Origin: Streptomyces sp. SCL15-4
Lineage (GTDB): Bacteria > Actinomycetota > Actinomycetes > Streptomycetales > Streptomycetaceae
Length of the DNA: 64,000 nucleotides
Assembly: GCF_033366695.1 (NCBI RefSeq)
Contig: NZ_JAOBTQ010000001.1
Location: forward strand, 2,542,001 to 2,606,000
Direction: 5' to 3'
The translations under genes and the position numbers were made by a program. The notes beneath the pieces were generated by a model that saw only the letters and a program-made list of their open reading frames with translations, did no database searches and was not told the DNA's origin. The stretch's first letter is position 1. Every line of letters starts with the position of its first letter. This document shows, one piece after another, positions 15,696 to 24,983 of the stretch.

Positions 15696-16778
15696 TCACT
15701 CCTGTACGAGGATCGGGCGGACGCGGTCGGCGCCGGGCTCCAGCTCCCAGGACCAGCAGCGGGCGACGACGTCCGCGCCCTTGGGGTGCCGGCGCGACGT
15801 CTCGACGGCGAGGCGGACGGTGTCGCCCAGCCCCCAGTCCGTGCCGAGGCGCGGGGCCTGGGAGGCGATGGCCTGCATGGTCCATACCTGGGCGCCCTCG
15901 GCCATCAGTCCAACGGACTTGATCGCGTGGGCGTTCAGTTGGTTGGGGTCGGTGACTCCCGTGGCCGGGGTGTAGCGGTATTCCCAGACGGGCCAGCCGT
16001 TGGCCAGCTGCGCGGTGGCGTCCTGCGCTGCCGACGTCAGCCGGGATGACCCCTCACCCTCGCCGCGGGCCCGGACCCGGGTAGCGCCCTTGTCCTTCTC
16101 GTAGGACTCGCTGAAGAGGTAGTCCGAGACGCAGCCCGGGAAGTCGAAGACGGCCTCGGGCGTGGCGTCCTGCAGACCGACCTGCTTGCGGATCCGCAGG
16201 GGAAACTGGAAGCCGTTGTGCCCGGCGTTCCAGACCACGTCAATGGTCCACTCGGGTCCGCCGTCCAGGCCCATGATCTCGGTCAGGCAGGACAGGATCG
16301 TCTTGTCGTCGCCGTCGTCGGTCAGGTAGTCCATGGTCGTGCCGGTCGCGACCGCGTCGATGACGAACGGTGGGCCGCCGGTCAGGGCCGGGGTTACGAG
16401 GGCGGAAACGACGCTTGCCTGGTCGGTGTGGAGCAGCGTCTGGGTGCCTGGATAGCGGCAGTCCAGGTACGCCTCCAGGGTGGCGGCGCCGAGCTGCACC
16501 GTGTCCGCGCTGCCACCGTCGCGCGGGAGGACGGCGCCGGCCCACAGCGGGGTGTCGGTGGTGGTGTCGACCGCGACCAGCAGTGATCGGCCCGGGGCGG
16601 TGGCCGACTCCCATTCGGCGGGTGCGCCGTCCAGGCTCAGCTCGACCTGCAGCGTGGTGGACGCGCCCATCCGCCGGGTCAGGGCGCCGGACGGCTTCAG
16701 GGAGGGGAGATCCTCCACGATGCCGCCGGTGCTCATGTCGACGCCGTACCAGGCGAGCTGGTAGGGGCCGCCGGTCAT
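15696..16778 (-). CDS. Minor tail protein (Gp37-like, tail-tip)
   Basis: 360 residues beginning MTGGPYQLAWYGVDMSTGG. Strand-rich throughout and similar in layout to actinophage minor tail proteins of the ReqiPepy6 Gp37 type, thought to form the tail-tip hub. ATGA overlap with the upstream gene decides the start; the long upward extension of the frame is a shadow. It sits between Dit/minor tail and fibre genes. Confidence 0.7.
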   Translation of the reverse strand: MTGGPYQLAWYGVDMSTGGIVEDLPSLKPSGALTRRMGASTTLQVELSLDGAPAEWESATAPGRSLLVAVDTTTDTPLWAGAVLPRDGGSADTVQLGAATLEAYLDCRYPGTQTLLHTDQASVVSALVTPALTGGPPFVIDAVATGTTMDYLTDDGDDKTILSCLTEIMGLDGGPEWTIDVVWNAGHNGFQFPLRIRKQVGLQDATPEAVFDFPGCVSDYLFSESYEKDKGATRVRARGEGEGSSRLTSAAQDATAQLANGWPVWEYRYTPATGVTDPNQLNAHAIKSVGLMAEGAQVWTMQAIASQAPRLGTDWGLGDTVRLAVETSRRHPKGADVVARCWSWELEPGADRVRPILVQE

Positions 16779-17833
16779 GTCGTGGACTCGTACTGTCCGA
16801 CGATCGTGAGCCGGTTCCCGGACACCCAGGTCCACGGGGAGAGGCTGTCGACGACACCGGCGGCCACCGTGCTCCCGTTCACGGCCCCGGAATCGATGTG
16901 GATCATGATGGAGGTGCCGTCGGTGTTGGTCTGCGCGAGCCCGGACACGCCCCGGGAAGCACCCGGCTCCATCGAGGCCTTGCCGATCGGGTAGTTCGTC
17001 GCGGCGGCCGTGACCGGCAGGGAGAACGTCCAGTTGTCGGCGGCGACCACACCGGAGCCGAAGTTCGTTGAGGTCCCGAAGGCGATGTTCATGCTGTAGA
17101 TCACCAGTCGGCCGAGTTTGGTGTAGCGGCAGTCGACCGTGGCGTTTCCCCAGCTCGGCGTGTGCGCGCCCGTGGACGTGGTCCAGGTCGGCGTCCAGGC
17201 TGTCCAGGCCCCGGGCATTTTCTGGTAGGTGTCCCAGGCGCTGCCGTTCCAGATCAGCAGGTTGCCGCCCGAGTAATAGGCCTGTCCGGTGTACGGGCCG
17301 GCCGGGGCCGCGCTCGACGGCAGGATGCCGCCCGGTGCCACGGTGTACGGGCGGATGGTCTGGCTCACCGAGGGCGAGCCGCCGCCGGCCGCCGGCACGC
17401 TGATGGTGGCCAGCTCCACCCCGGTCTGTCCCGCGGGGATCGTCGGGGCGACCGGCGTGGCCGCGGCCGTCCCGGCCAGGTACACCGGCTCGGACTTGCG
17501 CAGGCCCGTGCCGTCCAGGTCGGTATCCCACACCCGCAGATACACCAGGTCGATCCGGGGCAGAGTGGCGTGCGCCGCGGTGAGCGTCAGGGTGAACGAC
17601 GCGTCCAGGGGGCAGATGTACACGCCCTCGCCGGACGGGCCGGACACGGCCATCACGCCGGGCGTGACGGTGATGGTGGTCCCGGAGACGGAGACGTCGT
17701 AGCCGCCGGACCCGGGCCGGATCCCGGAGCGGCCGCCGCGAGCGGTGCCGTTCGTCATGACCTGCATCGCGGTCGCGCGTCGCAGTTCCTGCGCGTCGTA
17801 GGTGGTGCTGTTCGTCCACAGTGCGTCAGGCAT
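16775..17833 (-). CDS. Minor tail protein, 352 aa
   Basis: Begins MPDALWTNSTTYDAQELRR. The N-terminal 160 residues (VTPGVMAVSGPSGEGVYICP, LPRIDLVYLRVWD) match the tail-associated module in which a strand-rich domain reports bound ligands; the C-terminal half is a Thr/Ser-rich beta region (WTAWTPTWTTSTG) like receptor-binding tips. Probably a tail-tip or baseplate component. Confidence 0.7.
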   Translation of the reverse strand: MPDALWTNSTTYDAQELRRATAMQVMTNGTARGGRSGIRPGSGGYDVSVSGTTITVTPGVMAVSGPSGEGVYICPLDASFTLTLTAAHATLPRIDLVYLRVWDTDLDGTGLRKSEPVYLAGTAAATPVAPTIPAGQTGVELATISVPAAGGGSPSVSQTIRPYTVAPGGILPSSAAPAGPYTGQAYYSGGNLLIWNGSAWDTYQKMPGAWTAWTPTWTTSTGAHTPSWGNATVDCRYTKLGRLVIYSMNIAFGTSTNFGSGVVAADNWTFSLPVTAAATNYPIGKASMEPGASRGVSGLAQTNTDGTSIMIHIDSGAVNGSTVAAGVVDSLSPWTWVSGNRLTIVGQYESTT

Positions 17834-17845
17834 GGGGGCCCTTCC

Positions 17846-18712
17846 TCACATCCATGCGGGCCGCCACTGCGCGGTGAGCGTGGCAGACGAGTTGTAGATG
17901 GCCGCGCGGAACTCGATCCGGACGGTGCCGCTGGCGGGGATCTCGGGCCACGTGGTGACCGTGAGGTAGCGGCGCCGGCTCGCGGTGCCGTTGAGCATGA
18001 CGGTCCGGGCGGCGCAGTCGATGACGAGGCTTTCGCCGCTGATCAGGGTCTGGCTGTACGACAGGGAGATCGGCTCGCCGCCGCCGTCATCCACGACGAC
18101 CTTCGGACTCTGAACGGGGCCGGCGACCGTGAAAACGGGCCGGGTGGCGAAGGTGCCCGGGTTCGTCGCGGTGATGGCGCCCGTGACGGTCGTGGCCGAC
18201 ACCGTCCAGGGCGTGGCCGCCGGCAGGGTCAGCCCACCTGTGGTGGACGGCAGAGCCGTCGTCCCGGTCTGCAACGTGATGCTGTACCGGCGGGGGTCCG
18301 CCGCGGTCACCATCACGCTGTACGTCGCCGTGTTGGCGCTGACGTATTGGATGAGAGGCTTCCCGCTGCGCCTGACCACGGCCTGTTTGGGAATGGTCTC
18401 CTGCACCACCAGCAGCGTGTCGGTGAGCGAGGCCGCCGCTCGCAGCCGGTCCATGGCCAGGTCCAGGTCCTCCCGGGAGGGAGCGACGATGGTGCCGCCC
18501 AGGGTGAGCGGCCGGGCCCCGAGATAGGCCGGTGACGCCCAGCTCCCGTGGTCTCCCTCACGGTCGGTGTACGACGACCGGAGATCGGGGGAATCCCAGC
18601 CCTCCAGGGTCTGGAGGTACCAGGCCACGCCAGCGGAGTCGACGCCCCCCAGGGTGAGATCCCCCAGGCTTGCCTGGAGGCCGTCCAGGGTGGCACCCGG
18701 CGTGTACGGCAT
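17846..18712 (-). CDS. Distal tail protein (Dit-like)
   Basis: 288 residues, MPYTPGATLDGLQASLGDL start. Contains the siphophage tail-component pattern (PLTLGGTIVAPSREDLDLAMDRLR, residues 65-90) then a galectin-like beta domain (150-280). Immediately downstream of the tape measure gene, where Dit is expected. Forms the ring joining tail tube and tip. Confidence 0.75.
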   Translation of the reverse strand: MPYTPGATLDGLQASLGDLTLGGVDSAGVAWYLQTLEGWDSPDLRSSYTDREGDHGSWASPAYLGARPLTLGGTIVAPSREDLDLAMDRLRAAASLTDTLLVVQETIPKQAVVRRSGKPLIQYVSANTATYSVMVTAADPRRYSITLQTGTTALPSTTGGLTLPAATPWTVSATTVTGAITATNPGTFATRPVFTVAGPVQSPKVVVDDGGGEPISLSYSQTLISGESLVIDCAARTVMLNGTASRRRYLTVTTWPEIPASGTVRIEFRAAIYNSSATLTAQWRPAWM

Positions 18713-18726
18713 CCGCGCCCCCTTCC

Positions 18727-21700
18727 TCAGCCCACGAAGTTGATGACGCGGGCGATGTCGTGCGCCTGCTCGGCGGCGGTCTGGCGGGCGCCGTAGAGGT
18801 TGATGGTGATCTGCCGCTGGACCTCGCGGGCGATGGCAGTGGCCGCCATGGCACCGCCGCCGTACCGGCCAGCAGGCACCAGCTGGTAGCCCATCGCAGC
18901 CGCCGACTTCGCCAGCAGGGCACGCGACCGTTCGGAGTTGTTCCAGGGGATCCACGACTCCGGGACGCTAGCCTCTCCGCCCAGCACCATCGTGGGGCGG
19001 GTGAGGATGCCGCCGGCGGCCATCGCCTTGCCGCCCTGCTGCGTCCACTGCCGGATGAACTCGTCCCGATTGGCGGGTGGCAGGGCCTTGATCTGGGCGG
19101 TCATCTTCGGGACCAGGGCACGGATGGTGGCGACGTCCAGGCCGGCGGAGATGAGGTCCCCGAACCCGCGGCCCGGGCCGCCCCGGAGCGTCGACAGCAG
19201 GACCAGACTGTTGGTGAGATCCTCGCCGCTCAGCGAGTTCTGGGCGTTCTTCACCGAGTCGTTCGCCGACCGGGCCGCCTTGCTGTCGCCGGCCGCCTGG
19301 TGGGCCAGCTCCATCGCGGAGGCGTCGCCCTGGGCGGCCAGCGCCTGGGCGAGGTCCCCGAACCCGGAGGCGGCCAGCTTCTGGAGGTCGGCGGCGAACT
19401 GCTGGGACTCCTTGGTGGAGCTGTTGAGCTGCTTGGTGAAGTCGCCCAGGGTCGCCTTGGCGAGATCACCGGTCTTCTTCAACTTCTCGGTGATCCGCTT
19501 GAACTCCTTGTCGGAGGCGCCGGCCAGGGCGTTGACCAGGTCGTATCCGCCCTCACCCATGCCCTCCAGCATCTTCTGGAGTTCGGCCCCGCCTCGCGCA
19601 CCGACCTTGTTCAGGCTCTTCCGCCATCTCTCGGTGGAGGCGACGCTCTCGTTCAGCTGGGTCTCGTAGGCCTTGAGGTTGAACGCGCCCGGCGCCTTCT
19701 GGCCGTGCTTCAGCCCCAGTTCCTCGTCGGCCTCGTTGACCTTCTTGCGCTTGGCCCGGACCGTGCTGTCGGCGGACCGCTTTTCTTTCCGGGCCTTGCC
19801 TACCCGGTCTTCCGCGGCCTCCAGCTGCGCCTTGGTGTGCTTGCGGTGCCGGACCTTGTTCAGGTTGGCCTCGGCCGACTTGAGGTTGTCGGCGGCCTTC
19901 TTCTGTTCCTTCAGCGCCTTGGTCAGGTCGTCCCATGCCTGCTTCAGGTCGTCGATCTCTTTGTCGTAGCGCTGCTTGGCGTCCGTCGGGCCGCCGAGCA
20001 CCGGCGTGCCGGTCGGGGTGTAGGTGAAGCCGGGGATGCCGCCGCCCGCCAGGCCGCCAGCGGCGAAGCCGGGGATGCGGTTGGCGTTGATCGCCGTCAG
20101 CAGTGGCAGGTACCTCTTGGTCGACGCGGCGTTGACGACGAACTCCGTGTTCGCGATCCGGCCGACGGCGCCGCTGGCGAAGAACGCCAGGATGCTGTCC
20201 GACCGCCCGGTCCCAGGACCGTGGATCAGTCCGTTCGGACCGATCTGGACGCCACCGCCCTCGGCATAACCGGGGACGAGTCCGCCGCGTGCGCTGCCTG
20301 GCATACCGGGCAGCTGCGGCCCGGAGTGCGCCCCGCCCTGCTGGACCGTCTTGTAGTAGTGGGTGGTGTAGACGCCGATGCCGACGTCCTTGCCGTGCAC
20401 GTCGTTGATGTAGCCCTGGATGATTGAGGCGGCCGCCCGCGGCCCGCCGGTGGGCAGGGTGATCTCGACTGTCTTGCCGTGCGTGTCTCGGATCTTGAAG
20501 CCGAGGGCTTCCAGGGCCTTGCGGGCGTCGCCGGTCAGGGCGCCCATCGTGACCGTCTTGCCCTTGGTGTGCTCCACCTTGTCCTTGACGGCCTGAAGAT
20601 CACGCATCGCCGACTCGGTCTTGGCGGTCACCGCGGTGGTCTTCGACGCGGGCAGCTGGGCGTAGGCGGCGGTGAGCTTGTTGATCGCGTCGGCCGAGAA
20701 GCCGGCGGCTTCCATCTGCTTGCGCAACAGGCCGATGTCCTTGTCGAGCACCTTCTGGCCGGCTTCCTGGCTGTTCTTCTGCTCGGCCACCGCCTGGGCG
20801 TGGTCCATGGCTGCCTTGGCGGCGTCCAGGAACGCGCCCTTCACCGCGCGGCCCTTCTCCGTAGTGACGTCCAAGGAGTGGCCGTTGTCCTTCACGGCCT
20901 CGGTGAGGTCGGCGAGGGACTGGCGGAAGCTGATCTCGCGCTCGGCGGTGCTGATCGCCGTACCGTTCAGGTCGTTGAGAGCGTCGGCCAGCTTCTCGGC
21001 CTCGGTCTTCTGGTCCTGCAACGAGTCGGCGGTCACCTTGGCAACGTCCGCGAGGTTCTTCTGCCCGCCGGCCGTGGTTCGGGTCTGCGTGTCGGCGTCG
21101 GCGAGGGCGTCGGTGTAGCCGGGCAGCAGGGACTTGAACTTCTCCAGCGACGTGCCGTCGAGCCCCTTGGACAGCTCCTTGAACGTCTTGTTCGCCTTCT
21201 CGGCGGCGCCTGACTGCACCATCTGGGCCAGGGCCTGGTCGAGGGCCTGCACCTTCGTCTTGGCGTCGTCGAGCTTCATGGATCCGCCGCCGAGAACGTC
21301 GTCGTCGGTGATCAGCTCCATGGACTCTCGCCAGTGCCGGATCCGGTCCTCCATCGACGGGTGCGCGATCTGCTTGACTGCCTCGTTGAGCTGGTCAAGA
21401 TCCGCACCGAACGCCTTGGCCGCCTCCCCCGAGACCTTTCCGGTGTCGGCGAAGTCCAGGAGGCTGTTCGTGAGCTTGCTGGTGCTGGGCGGGGCGTCTC
21501 GCATCTCCTTCTTCAGCTCGTTGACGCCGTAGGTGATAGCGGCCAGGACGCCGACGACAGAGCCGAGGGTGCCCAGGCCGGCGACCGCGGTCCGCGCCCG
21601 CGCTGCGGTGACCCCCATGGAGGCCAGCGCGGTACGTGTGGCCGCGATCCTCGGCAGCAGCAGAAGGATCCCGGCCGCAGCGAGGGACGCAGCGCCCCCG

Positions 21701-22830
21701 ACTCCGGTGAACAGGGTCACGGCGTGCTGCACGCCGGGCGGCAGGCTGTTGTAGGCGTCCACGACGCGGGTGACCCACTGGACCATGTCGCGCAGGGCGC
21801 CGTTGGCACTGCTGCCGCCCTCGATGAGGGCGGTCTCGATGGCGCCGCGCAGGCGCTCCATGTCGCCGGCCAGGTTGTCCGTCTGGACCGCCGCGACCCG
21901 GGCCGCGGCCCCGTTGTCGTTGACCGCCCGCGTGTACTTCTGGACCCCGCCCGCACCCAGCTCGTACAGGATCGTCGCCGCGCGCACGGCATCCGACCCG
22001 AAGATCGTGGCAAAGGCCGCGTTGCGGGCCTCGGGGGTGAGGGTGCCGAACGACGACTGGAGGTTGCCGGCCATCTTCGCGAGGCCCACGAACTTGCCCT
22101 GGCTGTCATAGGCGGTGAAGCCCAGCTTGTCCATCATCTGGCGGGCCTCATCCGACTGCGGGGTGAGCCGCTGGAGCATCGTCTTCAAGCTCGTGCCGGC
22201 GTCCGAACCCACCAACGCGTGGTCGGCGAACGCGGCCAGGGCTCCCACCGTGTCCTCAAGGCCGAGCCCGGTCTGGTGGGCGAGCAAGCCGCCCTGCCGC
22301 AGAGCCATGCCCAGACCGCTGATGTCCGCGGCAGACTTGTTCGCGCCGGCCGACAGGACGTCGGCGATATGCCCAACGTCCTTGCCCTTCAGGCCGAACG
22401 TGTTCATGGCCTGAGCACTGATGATCGCCGCGTCCGCCAGATCCATCTGCCCGGCCGCCGCCAGCGCCAGCGAGCCCTTCAGGGCGCCGCCGGTGATGTC
22501 CGCGACGGAGACGCCGGCGCGCGCCAGCTCGGCTTCGGCGTCCGCCGCCTGCGTGGCGGAGTACTGGGTGGACTTCCCCGCCTCCAGGGCCGCAGCGCGC
22601 AGCTGGGCCAGCTGCTTCGTGTTCGCGTTCGTCACGGCGCGCACGTTCGACATGGCCTTGTCGAACTTGGCCGCCGAGGCTGCGGCCACGGCGAAGCCGG
22701 TGAGCATCGCCGTACCCACGGTGGCGCCCGCGCCGGCGAGCCGGGAGGTGTTGTCGGCGGCCTGCCGCAGGCCGCGGGTGTACTGGCTGATGTCCGCGCG
22801 CAGCCGGACGGTGACGGTGCGAGTGGCCAC
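18727..22830 (-). CDS. Tail tape measure protein
   Basis: 1,367 residues, the longest gene in the window, sitting between tail chaperones and Dit. N-terminal TP901-type core (residues 1-330, with DISQYTRGLRQAADNTSRL), a hydrophobic stretch near 345-400, then long coiled-coil and Ala/Lys-rich repeats (450-700 and 950-1150). It sets tail length; at roughly 0.15 nm per residue the tail would be near 200 nm, which fits a siphovirus. GTG start after GGGAGGTGACCT. Confidence 0.95.
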   Translation of the reverse strand: MATRTVTVRLRADISQYTRGLRQAADNTSRLAGAGATVGTAMLTGFAVAAASAAKFDKAMSNVRAVTNANTKQLAQLRAAALEAGKSTQYSATQAADAEAELARAGVSVADITGGALKGSLALAAAGQMDLADAAIISAQAMNTFGLKGKDVGHIADVLSAGANKSAADISGLGMALRQGGLLAHQTGLGLEDTVGALAAFADHALVGSDAGTSLKTMLQRLTPQSDEARQMMDKLGFTAYDSQGKFVGLAKMAGNLQSSFGTLTPEARNAAFATIFGSDAVRAATILYELGAGGVQKYTRAVNDNGAAARVAAVQTDNLAGDMERLRGAIETALIEGGSSANGALRDMVQWVTRVVDAYNSLPPGVQHAVTLFTGVGGAASLAAAGILLLLPRIAATRTALASMGVTAARARTAVAGLGTLGSVVGVLAAITYGVNELKKEMRDAPPSTSKLTNSLLDFADTGKVSGEAAKAFGADLDQLNEAVKQIAHPSMEDRIRHWRESMELITDDDVLGGGSMKLDDAKTKVQALDQALAQMVQSGAAEKANKTFKELSKGLDGTSLEKFKSLLPGYTDALADADTQTRTTAGGQKNLADVAKVTADSLQDQKTEAEKLADALNDLNGTAISTAEREISFRQSLADLTEAVKDNGHSLDVTTEKGRAVKGAFLDAAKAAMDHAQAVAEQKNSQEAGQKVLDKDIGLLRKQMEAAGFSADAINKLTAAYAQLPASKTTAVTAKTESAMRDLQAVKDKVEHTKGKTVTMGALTGDARKALEALGFKIRDTHGKTVEITLPTGGPRAAASIIQGYINDVHGKDVGIGVYTTHYYKTVQQGGAHSGPQLPGMPGSARGGLVPGYAEGGGVQIGPNGLIHGPGTGRSDSILAFFASGAVGRIANTEFVVNAASTKRYLPLLTAINANRIPGFAAGGLAGGGIPGFTYTPTGTPVLGGPTDAKQRYDKEIDDLKQAWDDLTKALKEQKKAADNLKSAEANLNKVRHRKHTKAQLEAAEDRVGKARKEKRSADSTVRAKRKKVNEADEELGLKHGQKAPGAFNLKAYETQLNESVASTERWRKSLNKVGARGGAELQKMLEGMGEGGYDLVNALAGASDKEFKRITEKLKKTGDLAKATLGDFTKQLNSSTKESQQFAADLQKLAASGFGDLAQALAAQGDASAMELAHQAAGDSKAARSANDSVKNAQNSLSGEDLTNSLVLLSTLRGGPGRGFGDLISAGLDVATIRALVPKMTAQIKALPPANRDEFIRQWTQQGGKAMAAGGILTRPTMVLGGEASVPESWIPWNNSERSRALLAKSAAAMGYQLVPAGRYGGGAMAATAIAREVQRQITINLYGARQTAAEQAHDIARVINFVG

Positions 22831-22833
22831 AGG

Positions 22834-23193
22834 TCACCTCCCGGTAGGGCGCTCGATCTGGACGTGCACGCCGTGCGTGGAGCCGTTCTTGTCCTGGTAC
22901 GCCTGGACGGCCTTGGCGGACGCGGTGCACGCGTGGCAGCGGATCAGGTGGGCTCTGAACTCGAACTCGTTGGCCTTGTCGGTGGCGACGTCCCAGGGCT
23001 GTCCGCAGTCGGGGCAGGCGTTGGCCTCGGCCTCGAGCAGGGCGAGCGCCCAGGCCCGGTCCTCGTCGAGCCACAGCGGTTCGCCCTGCTCCACAACGCG
23101 GCCGAGGAACACCGACCGGGGGACGCCCCAGGCGCGGGCCGCCTCTACTTCACGTCGAAGACGCGTTCCAGGAGTGCGGAGGCGGCGAGCGAG
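22834..23193 (-). CDS. Tail assembly chaperone, frameshift extension (T part)
   Basis: The frame opens without a credible start; its only early start (GTG 23112) lacks a ribosome-binding site. Read from the CCCTTTC slip site it continues RLRREVEAARAWGVPRSVFLG... and ends EIERPTGR-like, with a CPDCG...CHAC zinc motif. By analogy with lambda G/GT, a -1 slip would fuse it to the upstream gene, giving a product of about 276 residues (157 + 119). Confidence 0.7.
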   Translation of the reverse strand, partial: LARRLRTPGTRLRREVEAARAWGVPRSVFLGRVVEQGEPLWLDEDRAWALALLEAEANACPDCGQPWDVATDKANEFEFRAHLIRCHACTASAKAVQAYQDKNGSTHGVHVQIERPTGR

Positions 23194-23663
23194 AAAGGGG
23201 CGATGTCCACGGAGGTGTGGACGTCCCAGGCGGCGTTCGCCAGCTTGTCGATCTCGCCCTGGTTCAGGACCTCGAACAGTTCGGCGGCCTCTTCCGCGGT
23301 CATCACCGGGTCTACGCAGGACGCCACGATCAGCGCCCGGGGGAAGGTCTGGGCGTCGAACAGCTGCCCTTCGTCCTGCGACGGGTGCGCGGCCAGCAGG
23401 TCGCTGTACGCCTTGTCCCCGATGTACCGCAGGGTGAAGGGGACCTCTGCTGCCTTCGCTTCCTCCCGGACTTCCTTCAGCCGGGCGGCCAGGGCCCGGG
23501 CCGGGTGCTCTTCGGTGAGGTCGGACGGCTCCCAGTCCGAGGAGACCTTGCTGATCTCCTCGGTGAGGCGCTCGACCTCGCCGGCCAGGTCGCCGCGGAT
23601 GCAGATCGGGACCGTGCGTTCCCGGGGCTTGGCCTGCTTCAGGATGTCGCTGATGCTGGTCAT
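23145..23663 (-). CDS. Tail assembly chaperone (G part)
   Basis: 172 residues, helical and acidic, MTSISDILKQAKPRERTVP start, ending LERVFDVK. Lies between the tail tube and tape measure genes, the usual place of gpG. It coats the tape measure during tail assembly. Start overlaps the stop of the tube gene. Contains the slip heptamer CCCTTTC 48 bp before its stop. Confidence 0.75.
   Translation of the reverse strand: MTSISDILKQAKPRERTVPICIRGDLAGEVERLTEEISKVSSDWEPSDLTEEHPARALAARLKEVREEAKAAEVPFTLRYIGDKAYSDLLAAHPSQDEGQLFDAQTFPRALIVASCVDPVMTAEEAAELFEVLNQGEIDKLANAAWDVHTSVDIAPFSLAASALLERVFDVK
23193..23199 (-). promoter_or_regulatory. Programmed -1 ribosomal frameshift site CCCTTTC
   Basis: On the minus strand C-CCT-TTC fits the X-XXY-YYZ heptamer in the zero frame of the G gene. 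A -1 shift enters a frame open to 22834 with no intervening stop. Confidence 0.7.
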
Positions 23664-24142
23664 CAGGCCACCGTCGCGGCGGTCGCCGGCGCGTCCGTCA
23701 CCTTCATCGGGGACACGAACTTCATGACCTCGTTGGCGGCCGGGCTGGAGTTCTGCGGCTCTCCGCAGGTGATCGGGTAGACCTCCACCTTCTGCCCGCT
23801 GGCCCACGCGGTGTTGTAAGCCAGGCCGCGCCGGACCACGAGGAAGCCGGACACGCCGTACTTCAGGGTCGTGTAGGGGGCGTCGTCGCCGACGGTGTCG
23901 CCGCGCTTGAACGTCAGCTCGACGTCGAAGCCGACGCGGCCGACCGTCTTGGTGTCGAAAGTGGAGGCGAGGGAGCCGGTGTCGACATCCGCGGTGCTGG
24001 GGTCGAGCTTGAGGCCGTCGGGGGTGATGCGCTTGGTGTAGTCGGCGCCGGCGGTCAGCTCCGTGACCGTCGGGGCGTTGATGTTGGCGACGGTCGACAG
24101 CCACGCCACGCGGGTCTTGCCATCGCTGATGAGGTCAGCCAT
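23663..24142 (-). CDS. Major tail (tube) protein
   Basis: 159 residues, MADLISDGKTRVAWLSTVANINAP start; beta-rich with Thr/Asp loops, typical of actinophage tail tube subunits that polymerise around the tape measure. Position between connectors and chaperones supports it. Start lies just after a terminator/leader element. Confidence 0.8.
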   Translation of the reverse strand: MADLISDGKTRVAWLSTVANINAPTVTELTAGADYTKRITPDGLKLDPSTADVDTGSLASTFDTKTVGRVGFDVELTFKRGDTVGDDAPYTTLKYGVSGFLVVRRGLAYNTAWASGQKVEVYPITCGEPQNSSPAANEVMKFVSPMKVTDAPATAATVA

Positions 24143-24160
24143 TGGGCCCTCCAGGGCATG

Positions 24161-24182
24161 AGAAAGGCCCTGGCCAGAGGGC
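24161..24182 (-). terminator. Terminator/leader element before the tail tube gene
   Basis: Minus strand GCCCT-CTGGCC-AGGGC followed by CTTTCTCATGCCC and then the tube gene's ribosome-binding site; similar to elements at 14645, 34928 and 48269. Confidence 0.55.
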
Positions 24183-24217
24183 GCAGGGCTTCAGAGGTGG
24201 TGGGTGAAGGGCGGCGG

Positions 24218-24547
24218 TCAGATCCGCAGCGCCGCGACGGTCACGGAGGCGGCGGCGCTGTAGCCGATGGCGCACAGGCCGTCCGACGCGTTCTGGAGGA
24301 GATCGGCGCTGAGCGGGCCGATCATCCGCTCACCGCTCGCCGGCACGCTGACGGTGACGTTGGAGACGGCCTGCCCGCGCAGGGAGGCGGTCGCGGTGAG
24401 CGTGACGGTGATGGGCGAGCCCCCGCCGTTCTTCACGTGCAAGAAAATCCTGTCGCCCACCTCACACTTGTCGCCGCCACCGGTCGCGGCGCCATAGGTG
24501 GGGTTCAGGCCGGCCAGGGCGATGACCTGGGTGGCGAGTGTTGCCAT
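24218..24547 (-). CDS. Virion-associated small protein, 109 aa
   Basis: MATLATQVIALAGLNPTYGAATG start. One strand-rich domain with SPITVTLTATASL and SVTVAALRI, reminiscent of head or tail decoration proteins. Located in the connector-tail region. No family assigned. Confidence 0.6.
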   Translation of the reverse strand: MATLATQVIALAGLNPTYGAATGGGDKCEVGDRIFLHVKNGGGSPITVTLTATASLRGQAVSNVTVSVPASGERMIGPLSADLLQNASDGLCAIGYSAAASVTVAALRI

Positions 24548-24560
24548 GGGGTGCCCTCCA

Positions 24561-24983
24561 TCAGGCAGGTGTGGAGCAGATGCGGTACTGGACGGGGACG
24601 TAGTAGAGCGGCGGGGTGACGTCGTCGTCCCGGGCCACAGGAGGGCCGCCCCGATCCTCAGGCGGCCAGCAGGTGCGCCCCGGGACGGCGAGTGGCGTCG
24701 CGAGCGCCCTGCGGACGCGGTCGGCCACCCACAGGGCACGATCGACGTCTCCGCCCACGCACGTGATCTGAATGGTGGAGTCGAACTCGGTGCGCTCGTC
24801 CGCGAGCGATTCACGCACAGCCATGCCCGGGTCGGGGTAGAGCACGGCGAACTTGTCCGGCGGCGTCCAGGCGCTCGAGGTGGGGGCTCCGCCCACGTAG
24901 ACCGTCAGGCCGGCCGCCTCCAAGGCGGCCTTCACCGCATCCAGATGCGGCAGTATCTGGGGCTGGGCAGCCGAGGGCATCAT
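24561..24983 (-). CDS. Tail terminator-like protein, 140 aa
   Basis: MMPSAAQPQILPHLDAVKAALEAAGLTVYVGG start; alpha/beta domain like gpU/DUF3168 minor tail proteins that cap the tail and join it to the head. It overlaps the HK97-gp10-like gene by 4 bp, the usual order. Confidence 0.65.
   Translation of the reverse strand: MMPSAAQPQILPHLDAVKAALEAAGLTVYVGGAPTSSAWTPPDKFAVLYPDPGMAVRESLADERTEFDSTIQITCVGGDVDRALWVADRVRRALATPLAVPGRTCWPPEDRGGPPVARDDDVTPPLYYVPVQYRICSTPA

Noticed and set aside
15696..17819. Single 707-aa minor tail gene
   Set aside because: The upstream half of this frame overlaps the real 352-aa tail gene in another frame and is Arg/His-rich. The ATGA overlap at 16775-16778 gives a good start for the 360-aa protein.
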